Position numbers and translations under genes: made by a program. The notes beneath the pieces are model-generated. The model ran no database searches and was not told the DNA's origin. It saw nothing but the letters and a program-made list of their open reading frames with translations. Shown piece by piece: positions 1-9,004 of a stretch of DNA of 64,000 nucleotides (position 1 is the first letter of the stretch; each line of letters opens with the position of its first letter). The DNA comes from Rubrolithibacter danxiaensis (lineage in GTDB: Bacteria; Bacteroidota; Bacteroidia; Sphingobacteriales; Sphingobacteriaceae). The DNA lies in NCBI RefSeq assembly GCF_047272945.1, contig NZ_JBKOPS010000002.1, positions 389,618 through 453,617 of the forward strand, written 5' to 3'.

Positions 1-1352
1 TAGGAATTAGAGACATTGTGCGGCGGTTTTCTCCCGCAGCCTTTAGTTCATCTTTCGCTTTTCTGGTTTGTTTTGCTGCAGCTCCGTTTATAATGATTTA
101 CCAGGGATGGGATGACCACAATCGCTCCGGGAACTATGTAGCCCACGACATGGCGGTAAATTACCTGCAATCCTGCGCTCCAAACGCAATACTTTTTACC
201 AATGCCGATAACGATACCTATCCTTTGTGGTATGCACAGGAAGTTGAAGGTGTTCGTCCGGATGTACGCATTGTCAATCTGCAGCTCTTATTCAATCCTT
301 CTTATATCGATAAGTTAAAAGAAAAATTATACACCTCCGCCCCTTTGCCTGTAACAATGCCTGCAAACAAATATGTTGATGGGGTGAGGGATGTAATGCC
401 TTATGTAGATTATGGATTAACTGATTCTGTTGAACTGAGTAAAATTCTTGAAGTACTTACCTCCGATAACGAGCAAGATATGGTTACAATGCAGGATGGT
501 TCTAAATCTAATTTTCTTCCTACAAAGAAGTTTCATTTAACAGTTAATCCTGAACAGGTATTAAAAACCGGTACAGTTACCAAAGCACAATTATCTCAAT
601 TAAGTTCAAAAATAGAATGGAGTTACGGGAAAAATATAGTTACAAGGGCAGACCTTGCTATGATGGATATCATCGCTCATAACAACTGGAAGCGCCCGGT
701 ATATTTTACAGTATCCCTGTCTAAGGATAGTTATTTCGGATTAGACCGCTATTTGTACCTGGAAGGTTACGCTTATCGTTTATTGCCGTTAAAACGGGAT
801 GTGAAAGACGAGCGGGATAAATCTGAGCTTACCAATACAACTGCTTTGTATGCGAATGTGATGCAAAAGTTTAAACTCGATTCATTTAATAAAGCAGCCA
901 ATCTTGATCCCGAATCGAGGAGAGTAGCTAAAATAACCTGGAATACGATGAATACCTTAACTGAGAATCTGATTTTTGAAGGTAAAACCACACTGGCCCG
1001 AGAGGTTATAGAAAAAGCCTTGTCTGATTTGCCCCTAAGAAATTACAGCATTGCAGATACTATTGATAAATACAGGGCTACGGTTAGCTTAAATCAGCTT
1101 GGAGAAACTTCCTGGACCTACTCGTTAGCAAAGAGTGCGGTGGATTTTCTGGCAAGCGAAGTTCGTTATTTGGCAAGCCTGAGTGAAGAGGAGCAGCAAA
1201 ATAATAAGTTTACTATTCAGCAATCTATAGCAATTATGGAGGCTTTTAAGAAAGAAGCAAAAGACCATAATCAGAATGACATTGTTAATGCTGTATCCGA
1301 TACGTATTCGTCAGTTCAGGGAAAATTGATTTTTCAGTTTCAGGAAGGATAA
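1..1352 (+). CDS. DUF2723 membrane protein, C-terminal part (5' truncated by window)
   Basis: The reading frame is open from base 3, so the true start lies upstream of the window; the GTG at 18 is internal. The visible ~450 residues resemble the C-terminal part of DUF2723 (glycosyltransferase GT117-like) proteins of Bacteroidetes: a last membrane segment near the left edge, then a large soluble, probably periplasmic region with the blocks LFTNADNDTYPLWY and RIVNLQLL that I recognise from this family. Family members carry many N-terminal membrane helices and are thought to act in protein O-glycosylation, but the substrate is not established. The family call is from sequence recognition; the catalytic half is not visible. 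Confidence 0.8.
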   Translation, partial: GIRDIVRRFSPAAFSSSFAFLVCFAAAPFIMIYQGWDDHNRSGNYVAHDMAVNYLQSCAPNAILFTNADNDTYPLWYAQEVEGVRPDVRIVNLQLLFNPSYIDKLKEKLYTSAPLPVTMPANKYVDGVRDVMPYVDYGLTDSVELSKILEVLTSDNEQDMVTMQDGSKSNFLPTKKFHLTVNPEQVLKTGTVTKAQLSQLSSKIEWSYGKNIVTRADLAMMDIIAHNNWKRPVYFTVSLSKDSYFGLDRYLYLEGYAYRLLPLKRDVKDERDKSELTNTTALYANVMQKFKLDSFNKAANLDPESRRVAKITWNTMNTLTENLIFEGKTTLAREVIEKALSDLPLRNYSIADTIDKYRATVSLNQLGETSWTYSLAKSAVDFLASEVRYLASLSEEEQQNNKFTIQQSIAIMEAFKKEAKDHNQNDIVNAVSDTYSSVQGKLIFQFQEG

Positions 1353-1407
1353 TTTTTTGAACAAATAGTTTTCCGTTCTGTTCTTTTAAATAGTTAACAG
1401 AACATAT

Positions 1408-1845
1408 ATGGAAAATAATCAAAATTTGGGTGCAGAAGAGGATTTCCTTCAGCCCGATGATCAAAATAATCAAGGAACTGATACTAACGATTTGACGGAA
1501 AGAATAAGAAAAGATAACGAAGAACTTGACGAAACTTCAGGAAGTATCACAACAACTGAGAATATGGGTGATTCGATTTTAGGGAGAACTCAGGGAACCT
1601 CAGCAGAAGGAGAGGGAATGCCGGTTCCGGATAACGGCCCCGCAAATAAAAATCAGTTAGGCGATAACCCGCCGGGTAGTGAAGAACGGGCTTTTGAAGC
1701 AGGAAGTCACGGAGATATGAACAGCGATCAGGTTAAATACCAGGATTCCAACATTATCGAAAACTTTCGGGAAAACATCGATAAAACTAAATCAGAAATA
1801 GAACTCGATAAAGATTTGAAGGGCGGCGGGAGAGAGAATACTTGA
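1408..1845 (+). CDS. hypothetical acidic, disordered protein
   Basis: A 145-residue protein that starts with ATG 55 bp after the DUF2723 gene and is read in the same direction. It is rich in Asn, Asp, Glu, Gln, Gly and Ser, has almost no aromatic residues, no signal peptide and no membrane segment, so it is probably largely disordered and cytoplasmic. I recognise no domain. It ends just before a strong bidirectional terminator, which supports it being a real transcribed gene. Function unknown. Confidence 0.6.
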   Translation: MENNQNLGAEEDFLQPDDQNNQGTDTNDLTERIRKDNEELDETSGSITTTENMGDSILGRTQGTSAEGEGMPVPDNGPANKNQLGDNPPGSEERAFEAGSHGDMNSDQVKYQDSNIIENFRENIDKTKSEIELDKDLKGGGRENT

Positions 1846-1870
1846 GTTTATAGAAGTAGGCTTTAAGAAT

Positions 1871-1902
1871 AAAAAGAGGAAGTTACTTAACTTCCTCTTT
1901 TT
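1871..1902. terminator. bidirectional Rho-independent terminator
   Basis: A perfect 14-bp inverted repeat with a 4-nt loop (arms 1871-1884 and 1889-1902). The outer five pairs are A:T, so either strand reads into a U-tract. It sits between the plus-strand gene ending at 1845 and the minus-strand gene ending at 1909. Confidence 0.85.
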
Positions 1903-1908
1903 CATTCG

Positions 1909-2133
1909 TTACCTTCTTAGTCCGTTTAGCTGATTCATAATTCTATCCCGCAGGTCGGTGTCGATATTCTCCGGATTTTCCAGCATTTTCCAGCCGCTTC
2001 CCTCACTTTGAAATAATGCCACTGATTTTCCATTCTGCAAAACTTCATAAGTTTCCCCGTCTCTTTCATTCCGTACTTCGTAGTCCGTAACAGAACCGTC
2101 TTTCAGCATTACCTGAATTGCCAATGTATCCAT
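1909..2133 (-). CDS. hypothetical 74-residue protein
   Basis: A small soluble protein of mixed beta-like character (MDTLAIQVMLKDGSVTDYEV at the N-terminus), with no signal peptide or membrane segment. The pattern of alternating polar and hydrophobic residues and the C-terminal helix-like stretch suggest a compact fold. It is a lone gene, convergent with the upstream acidic protein and sharing its terminator. I do not recognise a family. Confidence 0.55.
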   Translation of the reverse strand: MDTLAIQVMLKDGSVTDYEVRNERDGETYEVLQNGKSVALFQSEGSGWKMLENPENIDTDLRDRIMNQLNGLRR

Positions 2134-2243
2134 AAAGGTATAACCACATTAGGGCAGTATAGTTTAAACGGATTGAAATAATATTTCTATAGGCATCAGG
2201 ACCATTTCCTGTAAAAGGTATCCCTTAATTTTGATATTTTGGG

Positions 2244-2251
2244 TACTTTTG
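2244..2251 (+). promoter_or_regulatory. candidate -7 box upstream of DUF4271 gene
   Basis: TACTTTTG fits the Bacteroidetes -7 consensus TAnnTTTG and lies 28 bp before the ATG at 2280. No -33 TTG is seen at the usual spacing, so this is only a candidate. Confidence 0.3.
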
Positions 2252-2279
2252 AAGAAGTAAAAGAGTTTGTATCTGTTAT

Positions 2280-3281
2280 ATGCGTTTTAAGCTGGCCATA
2301 TTTGTTTCTATAATTTTTTGCTTCACTATCCAGGCATCGGCGCAAACAGATACTTCCGCTTCTGTTTCCCGTAACACGTTTAAGCGATATTATTCTTCTG
2401 ATTCTGCTGCATTGGCTTTGTATAAGCAGAAACAGGATTCTATTAAAGCGGTACAGGACTCTTTAAAAGCAATTGCAGATTCCGTAAGCATGGTTTGGAT
2501 TAAAAGGCCGGATCCCAATCGTCCCAATCAGTTCGTTGATAGCCTTGTACAGTTACACACCGTGAAGAACTGGGATTTTAAATCATGGGCCAAAAAGTTT
2601 CCATTAAAACCCAACCGTTTAAAGGAGGGCAGGATTCGGTCCAAGGGTGAGCAGTGGTTTTTGGGCTTCGTTGTTTTTCTGTTGCTTTTCTTTGCCATTC
2701 TTAAACAAACTTTTTCAAAAGAACTCTCCTTAATTCTTGAATCTTTTTACAGTAACCGTGTACTTGGGCAGATTAATAAAGAGGGGAATCTTTTTAGTTC
2801 CTGGTCATTTTTATTTCTTTATATATTGTTCGGGTTTACAATAGGTGCCTTTTTATATTTATGCGGCAAATATTTCGAACTGACTTATTTTCTGGGTGGT
2901 TTTCAGTGGCTGCTAACGGTATCGCTTTTAGTAATCGGACTGTTTACTTTTAAGATAGCTATTCTCCGGCTTATAGGATTTATATTTGATATCAGGAAGC
3001 TGGTTAAGGAATATGCAACGGTGCTGTTTTTAAGCTATTTTAATGCTGCAATTCTGTTCCTTCCTTTAGTTGTGGCATTTAGTTTAACCCCTTTCCGGTT
3101 TGCTCAGATTTATATTTATATAGCTATTGTAACCGTAGTTTTAATATTTTTTATCCAGTTCTTACGGGCAGGAACAATAATATTATCCAATTACAGGTTT
3201 CCTAAAGTGTATTTGTTTTTGTATATTTGCACCCTCGAAATTTGCCCATTGGTTATTCTAATTAAGGCACTTAGGTTTTAA
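2280..3281 (+). CDS. DUF4271 domain-containing membrane protein
   Basis: A 333-residue protein with an N-terminal signal peptide ending near ASAQ (about residue 22), a charged extracytoplasmic stretch of about 110 residues (repeated KQDSIKAVQDSLKA-like heptads, probably a short coiled coil), then roughly six hydrophobic helices from residue ~125 to the end. This architecture and its place directly before hemD match the DUF4271 family of Bacteroidetes. Function is unknown. It is 7 bp from hemD, so the two are probably co-transcribed, although a TATATTTG box at 3222-3229 inside its 3' end could give hemD its own promoter. Confidence 0.8.
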   Translation: MRFKLAIFVSIIFCFTIQASAQTDTSASVSRNTFKRYYSSDSAALALYKQKQDSIKAVQDSLKAIADSVSMVWIKRPDPNRPNQFVDSLVQLHTVKNWDFKSWAKKFPLKPNRLKEGRIRSKGEQWFLGFVVFLLLFFAILKQTFSKELSLILESFYSNRVLGQINKEGNLFSSWSFLFLYILFGFTIGAFLYLCGKYFELTYFLGGFQWLLTVSLLVIGLFTFKIAILRLIGFIFDIRKLVKEYATVLFLSYFNAAILFLPLVVAFSLTPFRFAQIYIYIAIVTVVLIFFIQFLRAGTIILSNYRFPKVYLFLYICTLEICPLVILIKALRF

Positions 3282-3288
3282 AGATTAT

Positions 3289-4056
3289 ATGCAATTATCA
3301 GACGAGCGAAAGAAAAAAGTGAAAAGTATTTTGGTTACTTTACCAAAACCTGATACCGATAAATCACCTTATTTTGATCTTGCAAAAAAATATAATGTAA
3401 AAGTTGATTTTCGTTCTTTTATTCATGTTGAGGGGGTACCTGCAAAAGAATTCAGAAAAGAGAAAATTAACCTTGCTGACTTCACAGCCGTTATTTTTAC
3501 AAGCAGAAACGCCGCTGATCACTTTTTTCGTATTTGCGAGGAAATGCGTTATGAAGTCCCTGCCGAGATGAAGTACTTCTGTCTTTCTGAAACAATTGCC
3601 TTATATCTTCAAAAATACATCCAGTACCGTAAGAGAAAGATCTTTTTCGGAAAACAAACTGCTTCCGACCTTGCTGAAGTGTTAAAAAAGCATGCCAGCG
3701 AAAAGTTTCTTTATCCCTGTTCGGATGTTGCTGCTGAAGAAACTCAGAAATTTTTGCAGGAAAACGGATATGATTTTACGCCTGCTGTTTTATTCAGGAC
3801 CGTATGCAGTGATCTTTCTGATCTGAGAGAAGTATTTTACGATGTAATTGCTTTCTTCAGTCCTTCCAGCATTCAGTCTTTATATAAGAACTTTCCAGAT
3901 TTTCAGCAAAACAATACCCGTATAGCCGCTTTTGGAGCCAGCACACATAAGGCAATTAAAGAGTATAATCTTATTCTTGATATTCCGGCTCCAACGCCAA
4001 ATGCTCCCAGCATGACAATGGCTATCGAACAGTATATCAAGCAGGTTAACAAATAG
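3289..4056 (+). CDS. hemD: uroporphyrinogen-III synthase
   Basis: A 255-residue cytoplasmic enzyme of the HemD family, which closes hydroxymethylbilane with inversion of ring D to form uroporphyrinogen III, the branch point to heme and siroheme. The family is poorly conserved; visible support is the length, the two-domain alpha/beta pattern, the segment AVIFTSRNAADHFF (about residues 68-81), the FFSPSSIQSL motif near residue 190 and the IAAFGAST block near 213, where the family usually has a conserved Gly-Thr. It follows a DUF4271 gene, the usual neighbour in this phylum. The product feeds the siroheme needed by the sulfite reductase at 54760. Confidence 0.85.
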   Translation: MQLSDERKKKVKSILVTLPKPDTDKSPYFDLAKKYNVKVDFRSFIHVEGVPAKEFRKEKINLADFTAVIFTSRNAADHFFRICEEMRYEVPAEMKYFCLSETIALYLQKYIQYRKRKIFFGKQTASDLAEVLKKHASEKFLYPCSDVAAEETQKFLQENGYDFTPAVLFRTVCSDLSDLREVFYDVIAFFSPSSIQSLYKNFPDFQQNNTRIAAFGASTHKAIKEYNLILDIPAPTPNAPSMTMAIEQYIKQVNK

Positions 4057-4331
4057 TTTTTGCTCGGAGTTATACAAAACTATTAAAATCTTTTCCCGAA
4101 TTTACTTTTATAGAAACCTTTGTAATTGCAATTCCGTATCAGAGGTGTTTTCAAAAAGAAAAGTTTATTGGAATTTACCTGTTCTTTTAAAAATATAAAA
4201 TTTATTTTGCAGAAATCATAGTAAAAGTGTCAGGTACAACTACAAAGCGTTTTTGTTTTTGTAATTTCAAATCTTTTTTTTTTAATATATTCGAAACGAT
4301 TTTATTGGGTATAAAAGCCTGTAAATAAAAA

Positions 4332-5648
4332 ATGAGAAAACTTTACATTATCGCTCTCGCAGCTTTTGCAGCAATTTCCAGTGGTTGTGGAAGAGGATCA
4401 GGTGGGGAACTGGTAGGTGTTCGAAACAAGAAGCTGAAGAATAATAACATTCCGTTGGGGATGGTTTATATTCCGGCAGGAACATTCGTAATGGGCCAGA
4501 CAGACCAGGATATCACATTCGCACAGATTGCCCAGAATAAACAGGTAACAGTTCAGGCTTTTTATATGGACGAAACCGAAATCACCAACAGTGAATATCG
4601 TCAGTTCGTTAACTGGGTGCGTGACTCTATCGCAATTACAAATTATCTCCAGGATCCGAAATTCTATATGAAAACTAAGGGGAATGCGAATAACGCAGCT
4701 GCCCCTAAATATATTGATTGGAAAAAAGTCGGAAACGGATCTGCTATCTGGAGCGGAAAGAAAAGCCAGGCAAATGCCAACAAGCTGCAGGGAATGTATT
4801 ACCAGGGAGATGACCGCATTTTCGACCGCAATGAGGTGGATGTGCGCTTATTGAAATACAACTTTGCTATTATGAAGCAGCGGGAGGCCGCTAATTTCCG
4901 TGGTGATCCTACAAAGAAACGTTCAGATTTCATTCTTCGTGATACAGTTGCCGTATATCCGGATACGCTGGTTTGGCTTGCTGATTTTGCTTATGCACAG
5001 AACGAACCGCTTACAGAAGGTTATTTTTCGCATCCCGCGTTTGATAATTATCCTGTTGTAGGTGTTACCTGGCGTCAGGCACGTGCTTTTACTGTATGGC
5101 GTACACGTTTATATGAGCGATATGCAACAAGTCGTAAAATGCCGCGTTTAAGCCGCTTACCTTACGAACTGCCAACAGAAGCAGAATTTGAATATGCTGC
5201 CAGAGGCGGAAGGATAGGAAATGACTACCCCTGGGGCGGGCCTTATATCCGTAACGCAAAAGGCTGTCTGATGGCTAACTTTAAGCCCGGCAGAGGAAAT
5301 TACATTGATGATGGTGGGGCCTTTACAGTAAATGTTAAATCATATTTCCCCAACGACTTCGGGTTATACAATATGGCGGGCAATGTTTCAGAATGGACAG
5401 CTTCAGCTTTTGACGAATCTGCATCCACTTTTGTTCATGACTTGAACCCGACCTTTAATTACGAAGCTAAAGCAAGTGATCCGGAAGTGATGAAAAGAAA
5501 AGTGATCCGCGGCGGTTCATGGAAAGATATCGGGTATTTCCTTCAAAATTCAACCCGTGCGTTCGAATATCAGGATACAGCAAAATCTTACATTGGATTT
5601 CGTTGTGTAACTCACTTCCCTGGTAGAGATATTAAAGACAAACGTTAA
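4332..5648 (+). CDS. gldK: type IX secretion lipoprotein GldK (SUMF1 fold)
   Basis: First gene of gldKLMN. The N-terminus is a lipoprotein signal with lipobox ISSGC (Cys19), so it should be anchored in the outer membrane facing the periplasm. The rest has the formylglycine-generating-enzyme (SUMF1) fold: GMVYIPAGTFVMGQ near residue 43, YELPTEAEFEYAARGG, GNVSEWTAS and the C-terminal RGGSWKD and GFRCV signatures. In the type IX system GldK forms a ring with GldN under the outer membrane; the fold is structural and no enzymatic role is known. A 275-bp AT-rich gap upstream must hold the operon promoter, but I could not assign it. Confidence 0.95.
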   Translation: MRKLYIIALAAFAAISSGCGRGSGGELVGVRNKKLKNNNIPLGMVYIPAGTFVMGQTDQDITFAQIAQNKQVTVQAFYMDETEITNSEYRQFVNWVRDSIAITNYLQDPKFYMKTKGNANNAAAPKYIDWKKVGNGSAIWSGKKSQANANKLQGMYYQGDDRIFDRNEVDVRLLKYNFAIMKQREAANFRGDPTKKRSDFILRDTVAVYPDTLVWLADFAYAQNEPLTEGYFSHPAFDNYPVVGVTWRQARAFTVWRTRLYERYATSRKMPRLSRLPYELPTEAEFEYAARGGRIGNDYPWGGPYIRNAKGCLMANFKPGRGNYIDDGGAFTVNVKSYFPNDFGLYNMAGNVSEWTASAFDESASTFVHDLNPTFNYEAKASDPEVMKRKVIRGGSWKDIGYFLQNSTRAFEYQDTAKSYIGFRCVTHFPGRDIKDKR

Positions 5649-5699
5649 TTTATTCCGATTTTATTTTATTTACAATTCTACAAAACGATTAAACTATTT

Positions 5700-6509
5700 A
5701 TGGCTGGAAAGAAAAAATTCGATTGGTTACATGTTTCAATTTCATGGGGTGCCAGTGTGGTAATTATTGGAGCGCTGTTTAAAATTCTTCACTTAGGTGG
5801 AGTTTATGGAAATTACATGATAGGTGCGGGGTTAGGGATTGAGGCGTTCTTATTTTTCCTTACAGGTTTCTTTCCTCCAAAACCAGAACCGGCATGGCAT
5901 AAAGTATATCCGGAGCTTTCTGATGATTACGATGGTCCTGCTGCACAGGTAAGTGTACGTAATAGCAACGTTGCTGCAAGCCCTTCTGCAACTGCCGCTT
6001 TAGATAATATGCTTGCAGATGCTAAAATTGGTCCTGAACTGATCGGAAGCTTAGGTGAAGGATTGCGTACATTCGGCGACAAGGTAGCCACTATTTCAAA
6101 CGTAGCAGATGCATCCATTGCAACAAACGAGTTTAGCACAAGAGTAAAATCTGCTACTGCGGGTTTCGATACGCTGAATAGTGCTTTTGAAAAAGCTTCT
6201 GCAAACCTGGCTGAGTTAGGTAATTCTAATGTTGATACCAAGGCGTATCATGAGCAGGTGACAAATCTTGCAAAAAATCTTTCAGCGTTAAACGCAGTGT
6301 ACGAATTGGAATTGCAGGATTCAAGTGCGCATTTAAAGTCAATGAATAAGTTTTATTCAAACTTATCGCTTACAATGCAAAACTTTAACGAATCAATGGA
6401 AGATTCTAAACAGTTTAAAGAAGAAGTTGGCCGTTTAGCAAAGAACCTGTCTTCATTAAATGCTATTTACGGAAATATGCTTTCAGCAATGAACCAGCCT
6501 CGTGCTTAA
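5700..6509 (+). CDS. gldL: type IX secretion motor protein GldL
   Basis: A 269-residue inner-membrane protein with two transmembrane helices at about residues 14-33 and 37-58, then a long cytoplasmic helical tail. GldL forms a pentameric, proton-driven stator around a GldM dimer and powers type IX secretion and gliding. The buried charged residues known to matter in GldL have clear counterparts: Lys28 in helix 1 and Glu48 in helix 2 (GLGIEAFLFF). It lies 51 bp after gldK and 46 bp before gldM, consistent with one operon. Confidence 0.95.
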   Translation: MAGKKKFDWLHVSISWGASVVIIGALFKILHLGGVYGNYMIGAGLGIEAFLFFLTGFFPPKPEPAWHKVYPELSDDYDGPAAQVSVRNSNVAASPSATAALDNMLADAKIGPELIGSLGEGLRTFGDKVATISNVADASIATNEFSTRVKSATAGFDTLNSAFEKASANLAELGNSNVDTKAYHEQVTNLAKNLSALNAVYELELQDSSAHLKSMNKFYSNLSLTMQNFNESMEDSKQFKEEVGRLAKNLSSLNAIYGNMLSAMNQPRA

Positions 6510-6555
6510 TTATTTGATCCAAAATTTTTAACCGAATAGAAACTTAGAGAAACGC

Positions 6556-8085
6556 ATGGCCGGAGGTAAAGAAACTGCGAGGCAGAAGATGATCAATATC
6601 ATGTACCTGGTATTGCTCGCAATGCTTGCATTGAATGTTTCAGATACAATTTTAAATGCTTTTAAGAATTTAAATGACAGTTTGGAAACATCAAAAACGA
6701 ATGTAAATAACAGTGTAGAACAATTATTTGCTTCGTTTGAAAGTACAAAACTTAAAGAAGAGCCTGAAAGGGCTAAGCCTATCTACGAAAAAGCGAAACA
6801 GGCAAGAGCTATTGCTGAAGAACTGAACTCGTATGTAGAGAATTTAAAGAGGCAATTTATAAAAGCCGGAAACGGATACAGCGAAGAGTCGGGCGACTTG
6901 GTAGAAAGAGCGAACCTTGATATTGCTCCGGGAATGATGATCAATCAGAAAAAAGGCGAAGAGCTTAAAAATAAGATCAATCAGACACGCGAAAAATTGA
7001 TCAGTCTGGTTGAACCGAAAGACCGTCAGAGCCTTACTTTTTCACTGGAGGCAAAGGATCCGAAAAAAGCTGTAGAGGGAAAAAGGAAATGGGAAGAAGT
7101 TAATTTTGGTGAAGGAACGCCTTTAACTGCTGCAATGACAATTTTAACAAAGATCCAGGCGGATGTGAAAAATGCTGAATCGGATGTTGTTAAAAAGATC
7201 TTTGGGAAAATGGATCAGGCGGTAGTAAACCTGGATGCTTTTGCTGCTGTAGCCGTTGCTCCTACGTCTTATCTTATCCAGGGGCAGCCTTACCAGGCCG
7301 AAGTTTTCTTAACCGCGTATGACTCCAAGCAAAACCCGGATATTTACGTAGGCGGATCTCGTTTACAAACAAAAGACGGAAGAGGGCTTTATCAGGTAAA
7401 TACAAACAGCGAAGGTGTATTTAGCTGGGTAGGAACCATCCGGGTAAAACAAACAGACGGAACGACTAAAGAGTACAAAACTCCTGAACAGAAATACCAG
7501 GTAGCGCGTCCGTCGGCAGTTGTATCGCCTGATAAAATGAATGTGTTCTATATCGGCGTACCTAATCCAGTTTCTGTTTCTGCTCCCGGTATTCCTAAAG
7601 AAAGCCTGCGGGTAAGTATGAAGGGCGGAAGTATTTCAGGATCAAACGGGAAATATACGGTAAATGTAAGTTCAGGTTCTGAAGCAGTTGTAACGGTTGC
7701 TGCAGAAATTGGCGGAAAAGTACAGTCAATTGGTTCAACTAACTTCCGTGTAAAACGTATTCCTGACCCTAAAGCAAAATTTGCCGGAAAAACCGGTGGA
7801 GCTTTAAGTTCAGTGATAATCAAGTCGCAGGATAATATTTTTGCTATTCTTGACAACTTTGATTTCGACGCTAAGTTTAATGTTACCAGGTTTAATTTAG
7901 TAATTGCTAAACCAAGGGCAGATGCTATAGTACTTCAGACTACCGGGAATTCTCTGAGTGGACAAATGAAGTCGGCGATGGCTGGTGTAACGCCGGGTAC
8001 TCGTGTAATATTTGATGGTATCATAGCAGTTGGTCCGGATGGTACACAACGCCAGTTGGATCCGATCGCTTTAATTGCAAACTAA
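6556..8085 (+). CDS. gldM: type IX secretion motor protein GldM
   Basis: A 509-residue protein with a single N-terminal transmembrane helix (about residues 13-34, MINIMYLVLLAMLALNVSD) and a long periplasmic region corresponding to domains D1-D4; a helical D1 (about 40-225) is followed by beta-rich domains. GldM dimers pass through the GldL pentamer and carry its rotation across the periplasm to the GldK/GldN ring. Length and N-terminal signature are typical. It is followed by gldN after 7 bp. Confidence 0.95.
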   Translation: MAGGKETARQKMINIMYLVLLAMLALNVSDTILNAFKNLNDSLETSKTNVNNSVEQLFASFESTKLKEEPERAKPIYEKAKQARAIAEELNSYVENLKRQFIKAGNGYSEESGDLVERANLDIAPGMMINQKKGEELKNKINQTREKLISLVEPKDRQSLTFSLEAKDPKKAVEGKRKWEEVNFGEGTPLTAAMTILTKIQADVKNAESDVVKKIFGKMDQAVVNLDAFAAVAVAPTSYLIQGQPYQAEVFLTAYDSKQNPDIYVGGSRLQTKDGRGLYQVNTNSEGVFSWVGTIRVKQTDGTTKEYKTPEQKYQVARPSAVVSPDKMNVFYIGVPNPVSVSAPGIPKESLRVSMKGGSISGSNGKYTVNVSSGSEAVVTVAAEIGGKVQSIGSTNFRVKRIPDPKAKFAGKTGGALSSVIIKSQDNIFAILDNFDFDAKFNVTRFNLVIAKPRADAIVLQTTGNSLSGQMKSAMAGVTPGTRVIFDGIIAVGPDGTQRQLDPIALIAN

Positions 8086-8092
8086 TAAGAGT

Positions 8093-8956
8093 ATGAAAAA
8101 GATTATTTTACTCGCAATTTTTTCAGTAGCAGCAACAGTGGCATTTGCTCAAAAAGCTAATTTGGGTAATTCTACTAAACCTGTATCTGATAAACCGCTG
8201 GACGGCTACTATAAAAAGAGTAATATTCAGGATGCCAAGGTTACGCCTTATGCAAATTTGAGAGAGTCGGACGTGATGTTTTCAAAACGTGTGTGGCGTG
8301 AGATAGATCTTCGCGATAAGATGAACCGTGCATATGCTTCTCCGAAAGCGCGATTGATCGATGTGATTATGGATGCAGTGCAGGCCGGAGAACTTACAGC
8401 TTATGATGCTACTGCTTCAAAAGACGATCCGAACGGCGATGAGTTTTCAAAGATATTAAAACCTGAAGAAGCGATGGCTCAGTTTGCCGACAGTGTTTCG
8501 GTACCTCAGTTTGATGCAAACGGAAACCAGACCGGGATTATAAGGAAAGCCGGTGAATTTAATCCTGACAGCGTTATTAAATTCAGGATAAAAGAAGACT
8601 GGATATTTGATAAACAGCGTTCTATTTTTGAACCCCGGATTATCGGGATTGCTCCTCTTAAAAAAGTAATAGCTGCAGGACAGGATTTAGGTGAGCAGCC
8701 TGCTTTCTGGATATATTTTCCAGAAGCACGCCAGGTTTTTGTAACCAAAGAAGTAGTAAACAGAAACAGCGATGCAACCGGGTTAAGTTATGATGATATA
8801 TTTATGAAGCGGGTATTTGCCAGCTATGTGGTTAAAGAATCAAACCCTGATGACCTGAGAATTAAAGACTATGCGCAGGGGATTGACAAGCTCTATGAGT
8901 CTGAACGGGTAAAGAAAGAACTGCTTGACTTTGAACATGACCTCTGGTCGTACTAA
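8093..8956 (+). CDS. gldN: type IX secretion protein GldN
   Basis: Start set at the ATG at 8093, which opens a normal signal peptide (MKKIILLAIFSVAATVAFAQ); a longer frame from a TTG at 8075 would overlap gldM and spoil the signal. The 287-residue product is periplasmic and pairs with GldK in the ring-shaped part of the secretion machine. The blocks SDVMFSKRVWREIDLRDKMN and the C-terminal SYDDIFMKRVF are characteristic of GldN/PorN. Last gene of the gldKLMN operon, closed by the terminator at 8966-9004. Confidence 0.93.
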   Translation: MKKIILLAIFSVAATVAFAQKANLGNSTKPVSDKPLDGYYKKSNIQDAKVTPYANLRESDVMFSKRVWREIDLRDKMNRAYASPKARLIDVIMDAVQAGELTAYDATASKDDPNGDEFSKILKPEEAMAQFADSVSVPQFDANGNQTGIIRKAGEFNPDSVIKFRIKEDWIFDKQRSIFEPRIIGIAPLKKVIAAGQDLGEQPAFWIYFPEARQVFVTKEVVNRNSDATGLSYDDIFMKRVFASYVVKESNPDDLRIKDYAQGIDKLYESERVKKELLDFEHDLWSY

Positions 8957-8965
8957 ATGAAATTT

Positions 8966-9004
8966 AAAACAACAAATCCCGGTTTAGCCGGGATTTGTTG
9001 TTTT
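8966..9004. terminator. bidirectional terminator overlapping the uvrC stop codon
   Basis: A perfect 17-bp inverted repeat (8966-8982 with 8988-9004) with a 5-nt loop. The outer pairs are A:T, giving U-tracts in both directions, so it can end both gldKLMN and the convergent uvrC. The uvrC stop codon (8984-8986) lies in the loop and the last uvrC codons form one arm. Confidence 0.9.
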
